From NCBI RefSeq assembly GCF_001953635.1, contig NZ_MEJH01000003.1:697197-761196 (forward strand): a DNA stretch of 64,000 nucleotides, read 5' to 3'. A model generated the notes under the pieces. The model did not search any database, was not told the origin of the DNA, and was given only the letters and a program-made list of their open reading frames with translations. The DNA is from Alteromonas abrolhosensis (GTDB lineage: Bacteria > Pseudomonadota > Gammaproteobacteria > Enterobacterales > Alteromonadaceae). Both the position numbers and the translations under genes were made by a program. Shown piece by piece: positions 36,375 through 45,714 of the stretch; the stretch's first letter is position 1, and the number at the start of each line of letters is the position of its first letter.

Positions 36375-37223
36375 ATGAAGCAGCTTTCCCTTGATACCTT
36401 ACGCACCTTCGTTAGCGTTATTGAGCTTGGTGGCTACGCTAAAGCGGGCGACTTTTTAGGCCGTTCTCAACCGGCAATAAGCCTACAAATAAAAAAGCTA
36501 GAGTCGCAGTTAGACCGCAAGCTATTTACCAAAGTAGGGCAACGGCATGTACCTAGCGCCGACGGCAATTGGCTGTACCCAAAAGCGAAAGAACTGCTAG
36601 AGCTTAACGATAACATCTTTCGCAGCTTAACCCCTACCCCGCTTAGCGGTCGCTTGCGCCTTGGCATTCCCAATGAATTTGCTTCTACATTATTGCCGGG
36701 CCTAATTGGCGAATTTTCAAAGCGCTATCCCGATGTATCACTTGAAGTGACCTCGGCCTTAAGCCGTGATTTGCTGCATCCGTCGCAGCGCGATCATTTC
36801 GATTTAATTTTGGCGTTGGTGAATCCGGGCGAGCAGACAGAAGGCGAAGTAGTGTTAGAAGATGACGTGGTTTGGGTTGGCGACACGGCTCATCCGTTGG
36901 TTGGCAACAACATTCCTTTGGTGCTTGCTCCCGACGGTTGTATGTATCGAAGCCGCGTTATTGAGCAGTTAAAGCAGCAAACCTTTGCATGGAAAATCAG
37001 CTATACCAATGCAGATTTAGGCGGGCTGGTTGCCGCCATTCAACAGGGGCTAGGCGTGACAGCTCTAGCAAAATCTAGCTTACCGGCAAACCTAGTAGCG
37101 CTAAACCACCCGCACCTGCCCAAATTAGGCAAGGTGAATATTTGCCTGTTCAATCAAGATACACAGCACCCGGTGATCAGTAAAACTCTGGCCGAGTTCT
37201 TTAAAGTGAGGTTGAGAGGGTAA
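36375..37223 (+). CDS. LysR-family transcriptional regulator
   Basis: 282 residues: N-terminal winged HTH (LDTLRTFVSVIELGGYAKAGDFLGRSQPAISLQIKKLE) and a LysR effector domain (about 90-280). It stands downstream of the halogenase gene, separated by 106 bp. No divergent partner gene is present, so the target is not evident from context. The effector cannot be read from the sequence. Confidence 0.9.
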   Translation: MKQLSLDTLRTFVSVIELGGYAKAGDFLGRSQPAISLQIKKLESQLDRKLFTKVGQRHVPSADGNWLYPKAKELLELNDNIFRSLTPTPLSGRLRLGIPNEFASTLLPGLIGEFSKRYPDVSLEVTSALSRDLLHPSQRDHFDLILALVNPGEQTEGEVVLEDDVVWVGDTAHPLVGNNIPLVLAPDGCMYRSRVIEQLKQQTFAWKISYTNADLGGLVAAIQQGLGVTALAKSSLPANLVALNHPHLPKLGKVNICLFNQDTQHPVISKTLAEFFKVRLRG

Positions 37224-37621
37224 AGCATCTAATGTCAGTTGAGCGCGAGTCTTCTCATATATACGTTCAAGTAGCCATATTCACATTCTGGTAAGAATCT
37301 TTAACTATATTGTTCTGGGTCAAACACCTTCTTAATTGCAACAGAACCGTTATTCCGGGAATAAAAATTAATGCTATAAATATTAGCTCATAGCATATCG
37401 GTTTCCGTGGAAGGCACGAGCGCATTACCCAATTTTTACTTTATGAAAATACCTTACTAATTTGCTTAGCTTCAGCAGTTGGATAAGTAAGGGCGTTCTT
37501 TCAAAGTTATTGGGCGAGCATCGCTAGCAACAGGGCTTGGGCTCGTCTTTTTTCACCTCAGCCGCATATGCGCTTTATCAGTGGATATACGACATCGTGA
37601 CGCAATCTAAGGAGTGAGAAA
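37224..37621. other. Intergenic region with a possible small RNA
   Basis: 398 bp upstream of the UspE-like gene. A weak promoter-like pair (TTCCGG, 16 bases, TATAAA at 37,375-37,380) precedes a terminator at 37,512-37,553, which could delimit a transcript of about 170 nt. Alternatively the terminator ends the LysR transcript. The UspE-like gene has its own strong ribosome site AAGGAGTGAG. Confidence 0.4.
37512..37553 (+). terminator. Rho-independent terminator upstream of uspE-like gene
   Basis: GGGCGAGC (37,512-37,519) pairs with GCTCGTCT (37,541-37,548), including two G-U pairs, followed by a T-run. The loop is 21 bases, longer than usual. Confidence 0.55.
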
Positions 37622-38578
37622 ATGAACACAGCACAACCTGAATGCTTAGTGTGTGCATTCAATGAAATAAACGACACTACAGCATTGCTAATACGTAAAA
37701 GTCAGCAGCTAGCTTCAATGCAAAACTTACCCTTGAAGTTGTTGTGGGCAATTAACGATAAAATGTTTTCATTCGAACACCTAGATTTGCCTGAACTTAA
37801 AGCAGAGGAACGCGTTCAGCGGGAATTTAGTCTCTTTGCCGAAAAACACGGTTTTAGCGATATTAGCAACTGTGATATTCGATTTGGTAAACCCTTTGTT
37901 GAAATTATCCGCTACCAGAACGCAGTCAACGCCAAATTAGTCGTTAAGCAAATGGAAGAAAAAAGCTGGATGTCTAACAGCATAGCCAGTGACGACTTCA
38001 AACTACTCAGAAAGTGCCCTACTCCCGTTTTATTGACACGCTCTGACTCTGATGAATTCCCAAAGAATATTTTAGTTGCCGTTGACTTCGACAGAGACGA
38101 TAGCACTTCTAAAGACGATGAGTTAAATAAGAAAATGCTCGACACTGTAGTGCATTTTTTTGATAAGCCTGAAACGCACTGCACCGTACTTAACGCTTAT
38201 AGCGCGCCACAATCTGGATTTGTGAGCTTATTTGCTGATTACCCAGATAAGTTAGTAGACGACATGCTTGCCAGCGAAAAACGCTTTAAAGGTGGTGAGC
38301 TAAACATGTTAAGTCGATACTTTGTTGAACATTTAAAACCTCAGTATCTGCAGAACAACTTCAAAAAATTACTGCTGCAAGGATACGCAGAGCAGTTGAT
38401 TCCCCAGCAAGTAGAAAAAATCGAAGCTGACCTTTTGGTTATTGGTTCGGTGGCAAGAACGGGCATACAAGGCTTCATTATGGGAAATACAGCCGAAGAA
38501 GTATTGAGCAATGTGAAGTGCGACGTACTTACTCTTAAGCCAGATGGCTTCGTCTCTCCGGTACTGGCCACAGACTAA
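37622..38578 (+). CDS. Tandem-domain universal stress protein, UspE-like
   Basis: 318 residues with two UspA domains (about 8-140 and 148-305), the UspE arrangement. The ATP-type signature in the second domain reads GSVARTGIQGFIMGNTAEEVL and is close to E. coli UspE. The protein is cytoplasmic and linked in other bacteria to starvation and redox stress. It is followed 85 bp later by a lactate permease gene in the same direction; a shared transcript is possible. Confidence 0.88.
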   Translation: MNTAQPECLVCAFNEINDTTALLIRKSQQLASMQNLPLKLLWAINDKMFSFEHLDLPELKAEERVQREFSLFAEKHGFSDISNCDIRFGKPFVEIIRYQNAVNAKLVVKQMEEKSWMSNSIASDDFKLLRKCPTPVLLTRSDSDEFPKNILVAVDFDRDDSTSKDDELNKKMLDTVVHFFDKPETHCTVLNAYSAPQSGFVSLFADYPDKLVDDMLASEKRFKGGELNMLSRYFVEHLKPQYLQNNFKKLLLQGYAEQLIPQQVEKIEADLLVIGSVARTGIQGFIMGNTAEEVLSNVKCDVLTLKPDGFVSPVLATD

Positions 38579-38663
38579 GGATTGCCTGAATCAATGCTCC
38601 GCCTGTGTTTGATGCAAACGTTAGATCATACGCACGAATAATATAGTGAAGTCGAGACGTTAA

Positions 38664-40298
38664 ATGATAGCCACATACTTGCTTGTTGCCGCATACGCTC
38701 CGCTAGTTTTACTAATTTATCTCATGGTGAAACCAAGCGGTATGGTATCAAGTAAGGCCTTACCCTTGTGCGCTTTAGTTGCATATTTGCTGGTGATTTT
38801 TCAGGGGCATTCACCTTTAGCTGTTGTACACGCAAGCGTTATACAAGGCGCATTGCTCGCCCTTACCCCCTTATCTATTATAGCCGGCGCCATTTTTCTA
38901 TTTTTGTGTATGGAAAATACAGGCGCACTTTCAACGTTGAAAAATGGCTTAAATAAAATAAGTCAGAACAAGGTTGCTCAGCTAATGATTGTGGGCTGGG
39001 CGTTCACATTTCTTATTGAAGGTGCTAGCGGATTCGGCACTCCAGCTGCAATAGCGGCGCCTATACTCTTTAGCTTAGGCTTTTCACCTGTAAAGGTTGC
39101 CTTATTTTGCCTAGTGACCAATACCATTCCCGTTATTTTTGGAGCCATGGGCACACCGGTGTGGTTTGGGATGTCGCTATTATCACTGCCAGAAGCAACG
39201 ATTACTGATATTGCTAAGCTTGCAGCACTCATCAGCACACTTGTTGCACCGGTAATTGTGCTTTTGGCTTTGCGGTTAGTTTTGCCGTCATGGCATGCAA
39301 TATTTAGACATTGGTTGTTTATCCTTTCTTCTACGTTCGCATGCACCCTGCCTTTTCTCGCGTTAAGTTTTTTCGGCGTTGAATTTCCCTCTTTGCTGGG
39401 CGGAGGTATTGGTCTGATAGTGACTGTAATAATGGCTAAAGCAGGCTTTGGGCTTTCGTCGACTAACGACGTTGAAACAAAATCAGACGCTGAACATGAG
39501 CTGGCCGAATCCCCTAATTACAGAGCGCTTGTTAAAGCGTCTTTTCCCTTATGGGGCACAGTCATAATTCTTTTGCTCACGCGACTTCCTGAACTTGGGC
39601 TTAGAAGCTTGTTGCAGGACGGTGAGCCTAATATCACAGCATCGCTGGGCATATTGGGCAACGTGTCGGTAAGTGCCAGCTTAGTCATATCATTGGCAGA
39701 TATTTTAGAGACAGGTATTCAATGGAAACATAGCGTTCTTTATATTCCGTCGTTAATACCTTTTATTGTTGTTGCCCTAGCCAGTGTTTACAGTTTTGGC
39801 GCTCGAGAGTTTGTACCAAGAGTAAGCTCAGTGTCTGTCCAAACCGCAAAACGCATGACTAACCCTTTATTTGCATTATTAGGCGCGCTCATATTTGTAA
39901 ACTTAATGATGCTTGGGGGAGAACAATCGGCCGTTTCACTCATTGGCAGACACATGGCAGATTTAGCAGGTAATAACTGGCCATTTTTCGCACCACTACT
40001 TGGGGCACTTGGCAGCTTTTTTTCTGGTTCGGCTACCATTTCTAACCTGACCTTCGCAGGAATTCAATACGCCATTGCTGAACAGCTTTCTTTACCCTTG
40101 TCGGTAGTGCTTGCGCTTCAAAGCGTGGGGGCTGCAATGGGAAATATGGTGTGCATCAATAACATTGTGGCGGTAACTGCAATTCTAGGCCTTAAAGGTC
40201 AAGATGGCGTTATATTAAAAAAAGCGGCGAGTGTTCTTGCTGTATACGCCATTATGGTGGGTATTTTAGGAAGTGGGTTAATTAGTGCGTATCGCTAA
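38664..40298 (+). CDS. lctP: L-lactate permease family transporter
   Basis: 544 residues with about 13-14 membrane helices. The LctP signature FLIEGASGFGTPAAIAAPIL is present, along with late-helix motifs FFSGSATISNLTFAG and LALQSVGAAMGNMVCINNIVA. It imports lactate or glycolate with protons. No lactate dehydrogenase gene is adjacent. It is closed by a strong bidirectional terminator shared with the convergent DHH gene. Confidence 0.93.
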   Translation: MIATYLLVAAYAPLVLLIYLMVKPSGMVSSKALPLCALVAYLLVIFQGHSPLAVVHASVIQGALLALTPLSIIAGAIFLFLCMENTGALSTLKNGLNKISQNKVAQLMIVGWAFTFLIEGASGFGTPAAIAAPILFSLGFSPVKVALFCLVTNTIPVIFGAMGTPVWFGMSLLSLPEATITDIAKLAALISTLVAPVIVLLALRLVLPSWHAIFRHWLFILSSTFACTLPFLALSFFGVEFPSLLGGGIGLIVTVIMAKAGFGLSSTNDVETKSDAEHELAESPNYRALVKASFPLWGTVIILLLTRLPELGLRSLLQDGEPNITASLGILGNVSVSASLVISLADILETGIQWKHSVLYIPSLIPFIVVALASVYSFGAREFVPRVSSVSVQTAKRMTNPLFALLGALIFVNLMMLGGEQSAVSLIGRHMADLAGNNWPFFAPLLGALGSFFSGSATISNLTFAGIQYAIAEQLSLPLSVVLALQSVGAAMGNMVCINNIVAVTAILGLKGQDGVILKKAASVLAVYAIMVGILGSGLISAYR

Positions 40299-40323
40299 CA
40301 AGCTCGCGATGTGCTTGGGCATA

Positions 40324-40360
40324 AAAAAGGGTAAGACAACGTGGTTGTCTCACCCTTTAT
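40324..40360. terminator. Bidirectional terminator between lctP and DHH gene
   Basis: AAAGGGT and AAGACAAC pair with GTTGTCT and CACCCTTT around a short GTG loop, with A-runs on the left and T-runs on the right. It serves two converging genes. Confidence 0.8.
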
Positions 40361-40374
40361 TGAATTACTAGCCT

Positions 40375-41307
40375 TTACCCATCGCTAGTAATGGTGTCGA
40401 TAATCTCATTTAGCACGGTTTCTGCTTTACTCGTTTCAACCTGACATGTGCCTGCGTTCATGTGACCGCCACCGCCATACTTCAAACATAACTCACCTAC
40501 GTTAGTGTTAGAGGTGCGGTTGGTAATTGACTTCCCAATTGCAAACACTACGTTTTGTTTTTTAAGCCCCCACATCTTGTGAATAGAAATATTGCAGTCT
40601 GGGTACATGGCGTAAATCACAAAGCGATTAGTCGCGTAAATAGTTTCTTGGTCGGTTAAGTCCAATACTACTAAGTTGTCGTACACGGTAGAGCATTTCG
40701 CTATTTGTACCTTCGCCATTTCATTATGTTCGTGATACAAGCTTACGCGCTCAGCAACGTCTTCCATTTGAAGAATTTCTTCAATAGTGTGGTCTTTGCA
40801 CGCATCTATCAGCTTCATCATTAACTGGTAGTTAGAGATCTTAAAATCTCTGAATCTGCCAAGCCCAGTGCGCGCATCCATAATGAAATTCATGAGCACC
40901 CAGTCGGTGGGCTCTAAGATCTCTTCTTCAGTAAACTGTGCGGAGTCGCCTTTATCGACCGCCTCCATCATTTCCTCTGAGATATCAGGAAACTTTTCTG
41001 CACCACCATAGTAATCGTATACCACCCGTGCAGCGGACGGCGCTTTCGGATCGATAATGTGATTATCAATGTCGCCTGAATTACGTACTGTCTCACTCAG
41101 GTGATGGTCGAATGCAAGGTGACAACCTGCTACGTAAGGCAGATTGGTTGTGATGTCGTTTTCGGTAATATCAATTTTACCGTCTTGCATGTCTTTCGGA
41201 TGAACAAACAGAATATCGTCAATTAAGTCTAAATCTTTCAATAAAACTGCACATACAAGTCCATCGAAATCACTTCGCGTAACCAATCTAAATTTTCTTT
41301 CAGGCAT
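40375..41307 (-). CDS. DHH-family phosphoesterase
   Basis: 310 residues. The N-terminal DHH domain shows TRSDFDGLVCA and LAFDHHLSE (DHH metal site), and the C-terminal DHHA1 domain shows YGGGGHMNAGTC. The family includes NrnA-type oligoribonucleases/pAp phosphatases and exopolyphosphatases (PRUNE-like); the sequence alone does not choose between them. It is a single gene convergent with lctP. Confidence 0.85.
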   Translation of the reverse strand: MPERKFRLVTRSDFDGLVCAVLLKDLDLIDDILFVHPKDMQDGKIDITENDITTNLPYVAGCHLAFDHHLSETVRNSGDIDNHIIDPKAPSAARVVYDYYGGAEKFPDISEEMMEAVDKGDSAQFTEEEILEPTDWVLMNFIMDARTGLGRFRDFKISNYQLMMKLIDACKDHTIEEILQMEDVAERVSLYHEHNEMAKVQIAKCSTVYDNLVVLDLTDQETIYATNRFVIYAMYPDCNISIHKMWGLKKQNVVFAIGKSITNRTSNTNVGELCLKYGGGGHMNAGTCQVETSKAETVLNEIIDTITSDG

Positions 41308-41391
41308 AGTTTATCCATCGTTCACTTAGGGAGTAATTTTAAGTGTAACAGCTAATAAAAATTTTGAGAGACAGGTTTGTTAACTTCTTAT

Positions 41392-42681
41392 TTAACTTTT
41401 TAAATTCACAAGTTTACCCAGCGGATTCGCCAAACTTTCTGGCGGCTCAGTAAAGTAAACGGGGCCCGTTTCAGTCATATACAAACAGTCTTCTAAGCGC
41501 ACACCAAATTCACCCGGAATATAGATACCCGGCTCATTGGAAAAACACATGCCTTTTCTAAGTGGCGTATTTTCACCGCGCACAAAGTTAACGCTTTCAT
41601 GACCTTCCATACCGATACCGTGACCTGTTCTGTGGCTTAACCCTGGCAGTTCATAGTCTTTACTGTACCCCTTGCTAGCATAGTATTGACGCACTGCGTC
41701 ATCCACTTTGCCTGCTGGCTCACCAATTTTAGCTGCAGCAAATGCTACGTTCTGCCCTTCCCTTACTGTGTGCCACACGTCCTGAACTTTCTGAGACGCT
41801 TTACCAAATACTAAAGTACGGCTTATGTCGCTTTGGTATCCGTGCACACTGCAACCACTGTCTAGCAAGATCACAGAGCCTTCTTTAATTGTTTGCGCAG
41901 CATTTGTGCCATGGGGGTAAGCACTTGCATCGTTAAACAGCGCCAAACACCACGTACCGCTGCCGCCTAAGCGCTGCTGTGCAGTATTCATCAAGCTTTT
42001 AACGTCCTGCTGACTCATACCAAGCTTTAGATTATTAAAAACAAACTCGTAGGCTCGTAAGGTCACTTCATTTGCCTTGTGCATAAGAGCCAATTCACTG
42101 GGCGTTTTGTACATGCGACAGCCAAGGGTAATTGGCTCGGCGGGAACAATACTCATATTTGGCAGTGCTTGGCTAACTCCGGTTACTATGAAGTAGCGTA
42201 CGCTGCTCTCAAAGCCGATATTGCCGCTAGTTATGCCGCGCGATTTTAGAATATTGGCTACAACATCAAACGGGCTTTCATGTTCTTGCCACACTCTTAC
42301 ATCATCGCCTATAGCTAACGACTCAAGCACACTTGGCTTCTCGAAAAATGGCGTAACCACCGCCATGTCGCCTTTTTGAGGGATAACCAGCGCGGTCAAG
42401 CGCTCACTACGCCACCATTTAATCCCCGAGAAATAATCCATAGCAGCGCCAGGCTCGACCAAAATTGCCGCAATATCTTGGGCTTTCATAAGCGACTGCG
42501 CTTTTTCGATACGCGCTTTACGCTCTTCTACGGTAATCGGCTTCGCATTTGCGGTAATATCGCTTAGCCCGCTTATATCGTTAATGTTTGTTGTATTGGT
42601 TTGACTAATTGCAGCCATAGAAGCCACAGGCGCAAGTGCAAAGCTAGCGCCCGCTAATTTTAAGAAATGTCGCTTATCCAT
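41392..42681 (-). CDS. Exported M24 family (Xaa-Pro type) peptidase
   Basis: 429 residues. The C-terminal pita-bread domain has the M24 metal ligands: D in LLDSGCSVHGYQSDISRT (two Asp), H in HRTGHGIGMEGHES, E in SNEPGIYIPGEFGVRLED. The N-terminal creatinase-like domain spans about 50-190. The leader MDKRHFLKLAGASFALAPVASMA resembles a Tat signal with KR in place of RR, so export through Tat is plausible but not certain. AGGAAGGG precedes the ATG. A periplasmic proline-dipeptide or aminopeptidase role is likely. Confidence 0.88.
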   Translation of the reverse strand: MDKRHFLKLAGASFALAPVASMAAISQTNTTNINDISGLSDITANAKPITVEERKARIEKAQSLMKAQDIAAILVEPGAAMDYFSGIKWWRSERLTALVIPQKGDMAVVTPFFEKPSVLESLAIGDDVRVWQEHESPFDVVANILKSRGITSGNIGFESSVRYFIVTGVSQALPNMSIVPAEPITLGCRMYKTPSELALMHKANEVTLRAYEFVFNNLKLGMSQQDVKSLMNTAQQRLGGSGTWCLALFNDASAYPHGTNAAQTIKEGSVILLDSGCSVHGYQSDISRTLVFGKASQKVQDVWHTVREGQNVAFAAAKIGEPAGKVDDAVRQYYASKGYSKDYELPGLSHRTGHGIGMEGHESVNFVRGENTPLRKGMCFSNEPGIYIPGEFGVRLEDCLYMTETGPVYFTEPPESLANPLGKLVNLKS

Positions 42682-42791
42682 GTTCCCTTCCTGTCGTTTT
42701 AATTAAGGTTGTTTAGCACCTTTTTATTTTATGAACATAACATTGAATTAATTTTGTACTAAAAACTTTAGTGTTTACTATTGCTAGCACT

Positions 42792-43667
42792 TTATGCCCA
42801 CATAACGAAGATCGCGGCAAGCCCAATAAGAAGTAAGCCAGCAATTTCGCGTTTTGTGACTGCATTTTTTAGCCAGTAATGTGAAAGTACCAAGGTAAGT
42901 AACACCTCTAACTGCCCAAGCGTTTTTACCAGCGCCACATGTTGTAATGCCATGGCCGTGAACCAACAAATTGAGCCCAAACAGCTTACCGTGCTTATCG
43001 CGAGCACCTGCTCTTTAGCGAGGGTTAATTGTTTAAACACGAAGGGCTTGGTTAGCGCAATATAACCACTTAACGTTATCGCTTGTACACATAACACCCA
43101 CAATAAAACCCAGGCAGCAGCCACTGTATGCTGAACATTAAGCATGTGACTGGCTTCGCGCACCAACAGTGATGTCAGCGCAAAGCAGCTACCGCAAGCA
43201 AGACCTATAACCATGGTTTTCACACTAATACCATGAAGCCGGTTGCCGCTGCTTAACACAAATACTGCGATCCCGCCGATTACTATGCCCGCCCACCCAA
43301 GGGGCGTTAAATAACTTCCGAAAAAGAGCATGCCTACAACGCCGGCCACCAAGGCCTCACTTTTCGCAAGGCCTGCGCCAATGGCAAAATTCTTCTGCTT
43401 AAACAAAATCACCATTAAAGAAGTGGCCGCTATTTGAAGTAGCGAAGCACACAGTATCACTGCAATAAAAAAGCCTGAGAACTCAGGCACTTGACTGGCG
43501 CTACTGCTATAAAGGATAAGTAAATAAACAAGCGCTATTGGGGGAGCTAAGATAAAGCGAGAGAGCGTTACCCCAGAGGTGTTAACTGCGCCGCTCAATT
43601 TGCTCTGCAGCGCATTGCGCACGGTTTGCAAAATAACCGCGCCCAATGTGAATAAAATCCAACTCAT
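42792..43667 (-). CDS. EamA/DMT-family transporter
   Basis: 291 residues with about ten membrane helices in two EamA repeats. The substrate is unknown; relatives export amino acids, nucleosides or other metabolites. It lies 47 bp downstream of the M28 peptidase gene in the same direction, so the two may share a transcript, which could link peptide breakdown to export of its products (inference). Confidence 0.85.
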   Translation of the reverse strand: MSWILFTLGAVILQTVRNALQSKLSGAVNTSGVTLSRFILAPPIALVYLLILYSSSASQVPEFSGFFIAVILCASLLQIAATSLMVILFKQKNFAIGAGLAKSEALVAGVVGMLFFGSYLTPLGWAGIVIGGIAVFVLSSGNRLHGISVKTMVIGLACGSCFALTSLLVREASHMLNVQHTVAAAWVLLWVLCVQAITLSGYIALTKPFVFKQLTLAKEQVLAISTVSCLGSICWFTAMALQHVALVKTLGQLEVLLTLVLSHYWLKNAVTKREIAGLLLIGLAAIFVMWA

Positions 43668-43714
43668 TAGCGTCGCTTTACCTTGTTATATCGCTACCTA
43701 TAGTTAAGCGCGAA

Positions 43715-45415
43715 TTACTTTGCATTTTTCACTTCCATTGCCTGTGTGCGCTTGTCTTTAAAATCAGAGTCGCGTTTCCAGTATGGCCACACGTCGCCTT
43801 GGGCGTAATAGTTCAGCATAGAGCCGATAAGTGAGAGGTCTTGTTGCACACCACCTAAAGTCCAGCTTGGAAGGTAATCGTCATCTGCTTTATGGTAGCG
43901 CTTCGCGATGAAGCTAGGGTCGGTATCGCCTAAGCTCATAAATAAAATGGAAGGCACGCCCTGTTTAGCAAGCGCGAAGTGATCCGAGCGAAAGAACAAT
44001 CCATTTTGAGGTCGCGGATCCATTTTGACGTTTCGCCCTTGTAGCGCGGCAGCTGTTGCTAAATCATCTTCAATAGATAAATAGCCTTCGCCGTACTGCA
44101 AGATGTAATCGACGCCATCATTTACATTCATGCCATCGATATTTAGAAAAGCCACCATGTTTGACGTAGGTACGGGTGGGTTATTTGCAAAATAATCTGC
44201 ACCGAGTAGCCCTGTTTCTTCAGCGGTAAACGCGCTGAACATAAGTGTGCGTGCAAAGCCCTCTTCGCGTTTTGAAAGCGCATCTGCCAATGTGAGCACA
44301 CCTGCTACGCCAGACGCGTTGTCTACCGCACCATTGTAAATAGTGGTTTGGCCGTTTTTATCAACTTTGCCTAAGTGATCCCAGTGAGCGTGAAGCATTA
44401 CCCACTCTTCTGGCTTATCCGTTCCTTCTAAAATACCTGCTACGTTTTGCGATTCGGCGCGCTCTATTGTATTAGTGAAACTCAACGATGCTTTCGTGTT
44501 TAGGGCGATGGGCGTAAACCCAGGCTTTGAAGCTTTGTTTTTAAGCTCGCCATAATCTAACCCCGCCTTTTCAAACAGCTGTCTGGCGGCATGTAGGTGA
44601 AGCCACCCCATTACACCAACTTGTGAAGCATTGTTGTTGTCGTCGACTAAACTGAATTTGGTATTGGAATTTGAGTTTTCGACTACGCCCCATCCGTAGC
44701 CCGCTGGCATGGTTTCATGAATGATGAAGACCGCTTCCGCCCCCTGCCTAGCAGCTTCTTCATATTTGTATGTCCAACGACCGTAATAGGTCATTGCGTT
44801 GCCCTGAAAAAGATTTGGATCTTTAGACGCAAAACCCGGGTCGTTTACCAGCATTACAACGGTTTTTCCTTTTACATCAAGGCCGGCGTAATCATTCCAA
44901 TTGTACTCTGGGGCATTAATGCCATAACCCACAAAAATAACGTCACTATTTGCAAGTGAGTAGTCATTAACAATGCGCTGAGTTCGGGCGGTAAACTCGC
45001 TACCTGCGCTAAAATCAAGCCCGCCTATTTTTAAGTTTGAAATGTTCTTAGGCGTTATTTTGGCTAAAGGCACAGCTTGGGTGTAGCTATCGCCAAAGGC
45101 TGGCTTCAACCCTAGCTTTTTGTATTGGGTTACCAAGTAATCGACTGTTTTCTCTTCACCTTTCGACAAAGGCCCTCGCCCTTCAAACTCATCGCTTGCC
45201 AGTGTTTTAACGTGCTGACGATATACGTCCAAATCGATAGAGGCGTCACTCAGCGTCATCTCTTCACTTTTTGCCGTCGCCGACGATTTAACCGAAGCTA
45301 AGTTAAAAGCAGGTGCTTCGGCATTCGCCGAACCAGTCATTAAAGTAGAAGTAAGTACGGAAGCGGCGCATACAAAGGAAAAGGCGCGATAAGGTTTGCA
45401 AAGATAAGTAAACAT
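43715..45415 (-). CDS. Exported M28 family zinc aminopeptidase with PA domain
   Basis: 566 residues from ATG 45415 (an in-frame TTG at 45430 would add five). A signal peptide ends at about SANAEA. A protease-associated domain (about 140-300) is inserted before the M28 catalytic domain. Zinc ligands are visible in order: LHAHWDHLG (His), GAVDNASGV (bridging Asp), TAEETGLLG (general-base Glu and ligand), LNIDGMN (Asp) and SDHFALAKQGVP (His). It probably trims peptides in the periplasm. A bidirectional hairpin lies just upstream of the start. Confidence 0.92.
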   Translation of the reverse strand: MFTYLCKPYRAFSFVCAASVLTSTLMTGSANAEAPAFNLASVKSSATAKSEEMTLSDASIDLDVYRQHVKTLASDEFEGRGPLSKGEEKTVDYLVTQYKKLGLKPAFGDSYTQAVPLAKITPKNISNLKIGGLDFSAGSEFTARTQRIVNDYSLANSDVIFVGYGINAPEYNWNDYAGLDVKGKTVVMLVNDPGFASKDPNLFQGNAMTYYGRWTYKYEEAARQGAEAVFIIHETMPAGYGWGVVENSNSNTKFSLVDDNNNASQVGVMGWLHLHAARQLFEKAGLDYGELKNKASKPGFTPIALNTKASLSFTNTIERAESQNVAGILEGTDKPEEWVMLHAHWDHLGKVDKNGQTTIYNGAVDNASGVAGVLTLADALSKREEGFARTLMFSAFTAEETGLLGADYFANNPPVPTSNMVAFLNIDGMNVNDGVDYILQYGEGYLSIEDDLATAAALQGRNVKMDPRPQNGLFFRSDHFALAKQGVPSILFMSLGDTDPSFIAKRYHKADDDYLPSWTLGGVQQDLSLIGSMLNYYAQGDVWPYWKRDSDFKDKRTQAMEVKNAK

Positions 45416-45435
45416 AAGCCATTGGTACAAATAAA

Positions 45436-45459
45436 AAAGGATACCGAAGGGTATCCTTT
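45436..45459 (-). terminator. Terminator at the end of the ygfB-pepP-ubiH-ubiI operon
   Basis: Perfect 10-bp stem AAAGGATACC/GGTATCCTTT with a GAAG tetraloop, followed on the minus strand by six T residues. It lies only 21 bp before the M28 start, so the peptidase promoter must overlap or follow it. Confidence 0.85.
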
Positions 45460-45498
45460 ACCGCATACTATCTCAACGCCAAAGCGACTAAACCACAA

Positions 45499-45702
45499 GA
45501 ATGGGGTCAGAGTACATTTAAATTGGGGTCAGAGTACATTTCTTCGGTTTTGAAGCGAAAAACTAACTAACAAACTTCACCATCGGTTTTCGCCATGAGG
45601 CAAAAATACAAAAATGGGGGCAGTGTACTTTTCTTCAGTTTTGAAATAGGTAAAGCCAATAATGTACTCTGACCCCATTATTTAAATGTACTCTGACCCC
45701 AT
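45499..45702. repeat. MITE-like element with 40-bp inverted ends
   Basis: The unit GGGGTCAGAGTACATT occurs directly at 45,503 and 45,525 and inverted at 45,661 and 45,685. Each end therefore carries two head-to-tail units, and the two ends are near-perfect inverted repeats of about 40 bp. A degenerate fifth copy (GGGGGCAGTGTACTTT, 45,615-45,630) shares a longer flank, TTTCTTCrGTTTTGAA, with the second. The interior has no reading frame. Similar repeats accompany REP-type (Y1) transposases in marine gammaproteobacteria (from memory); none is encoded here. Confidence 0.8.
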
Positions 45703-45714
45703 TTTTTTTTGGGT

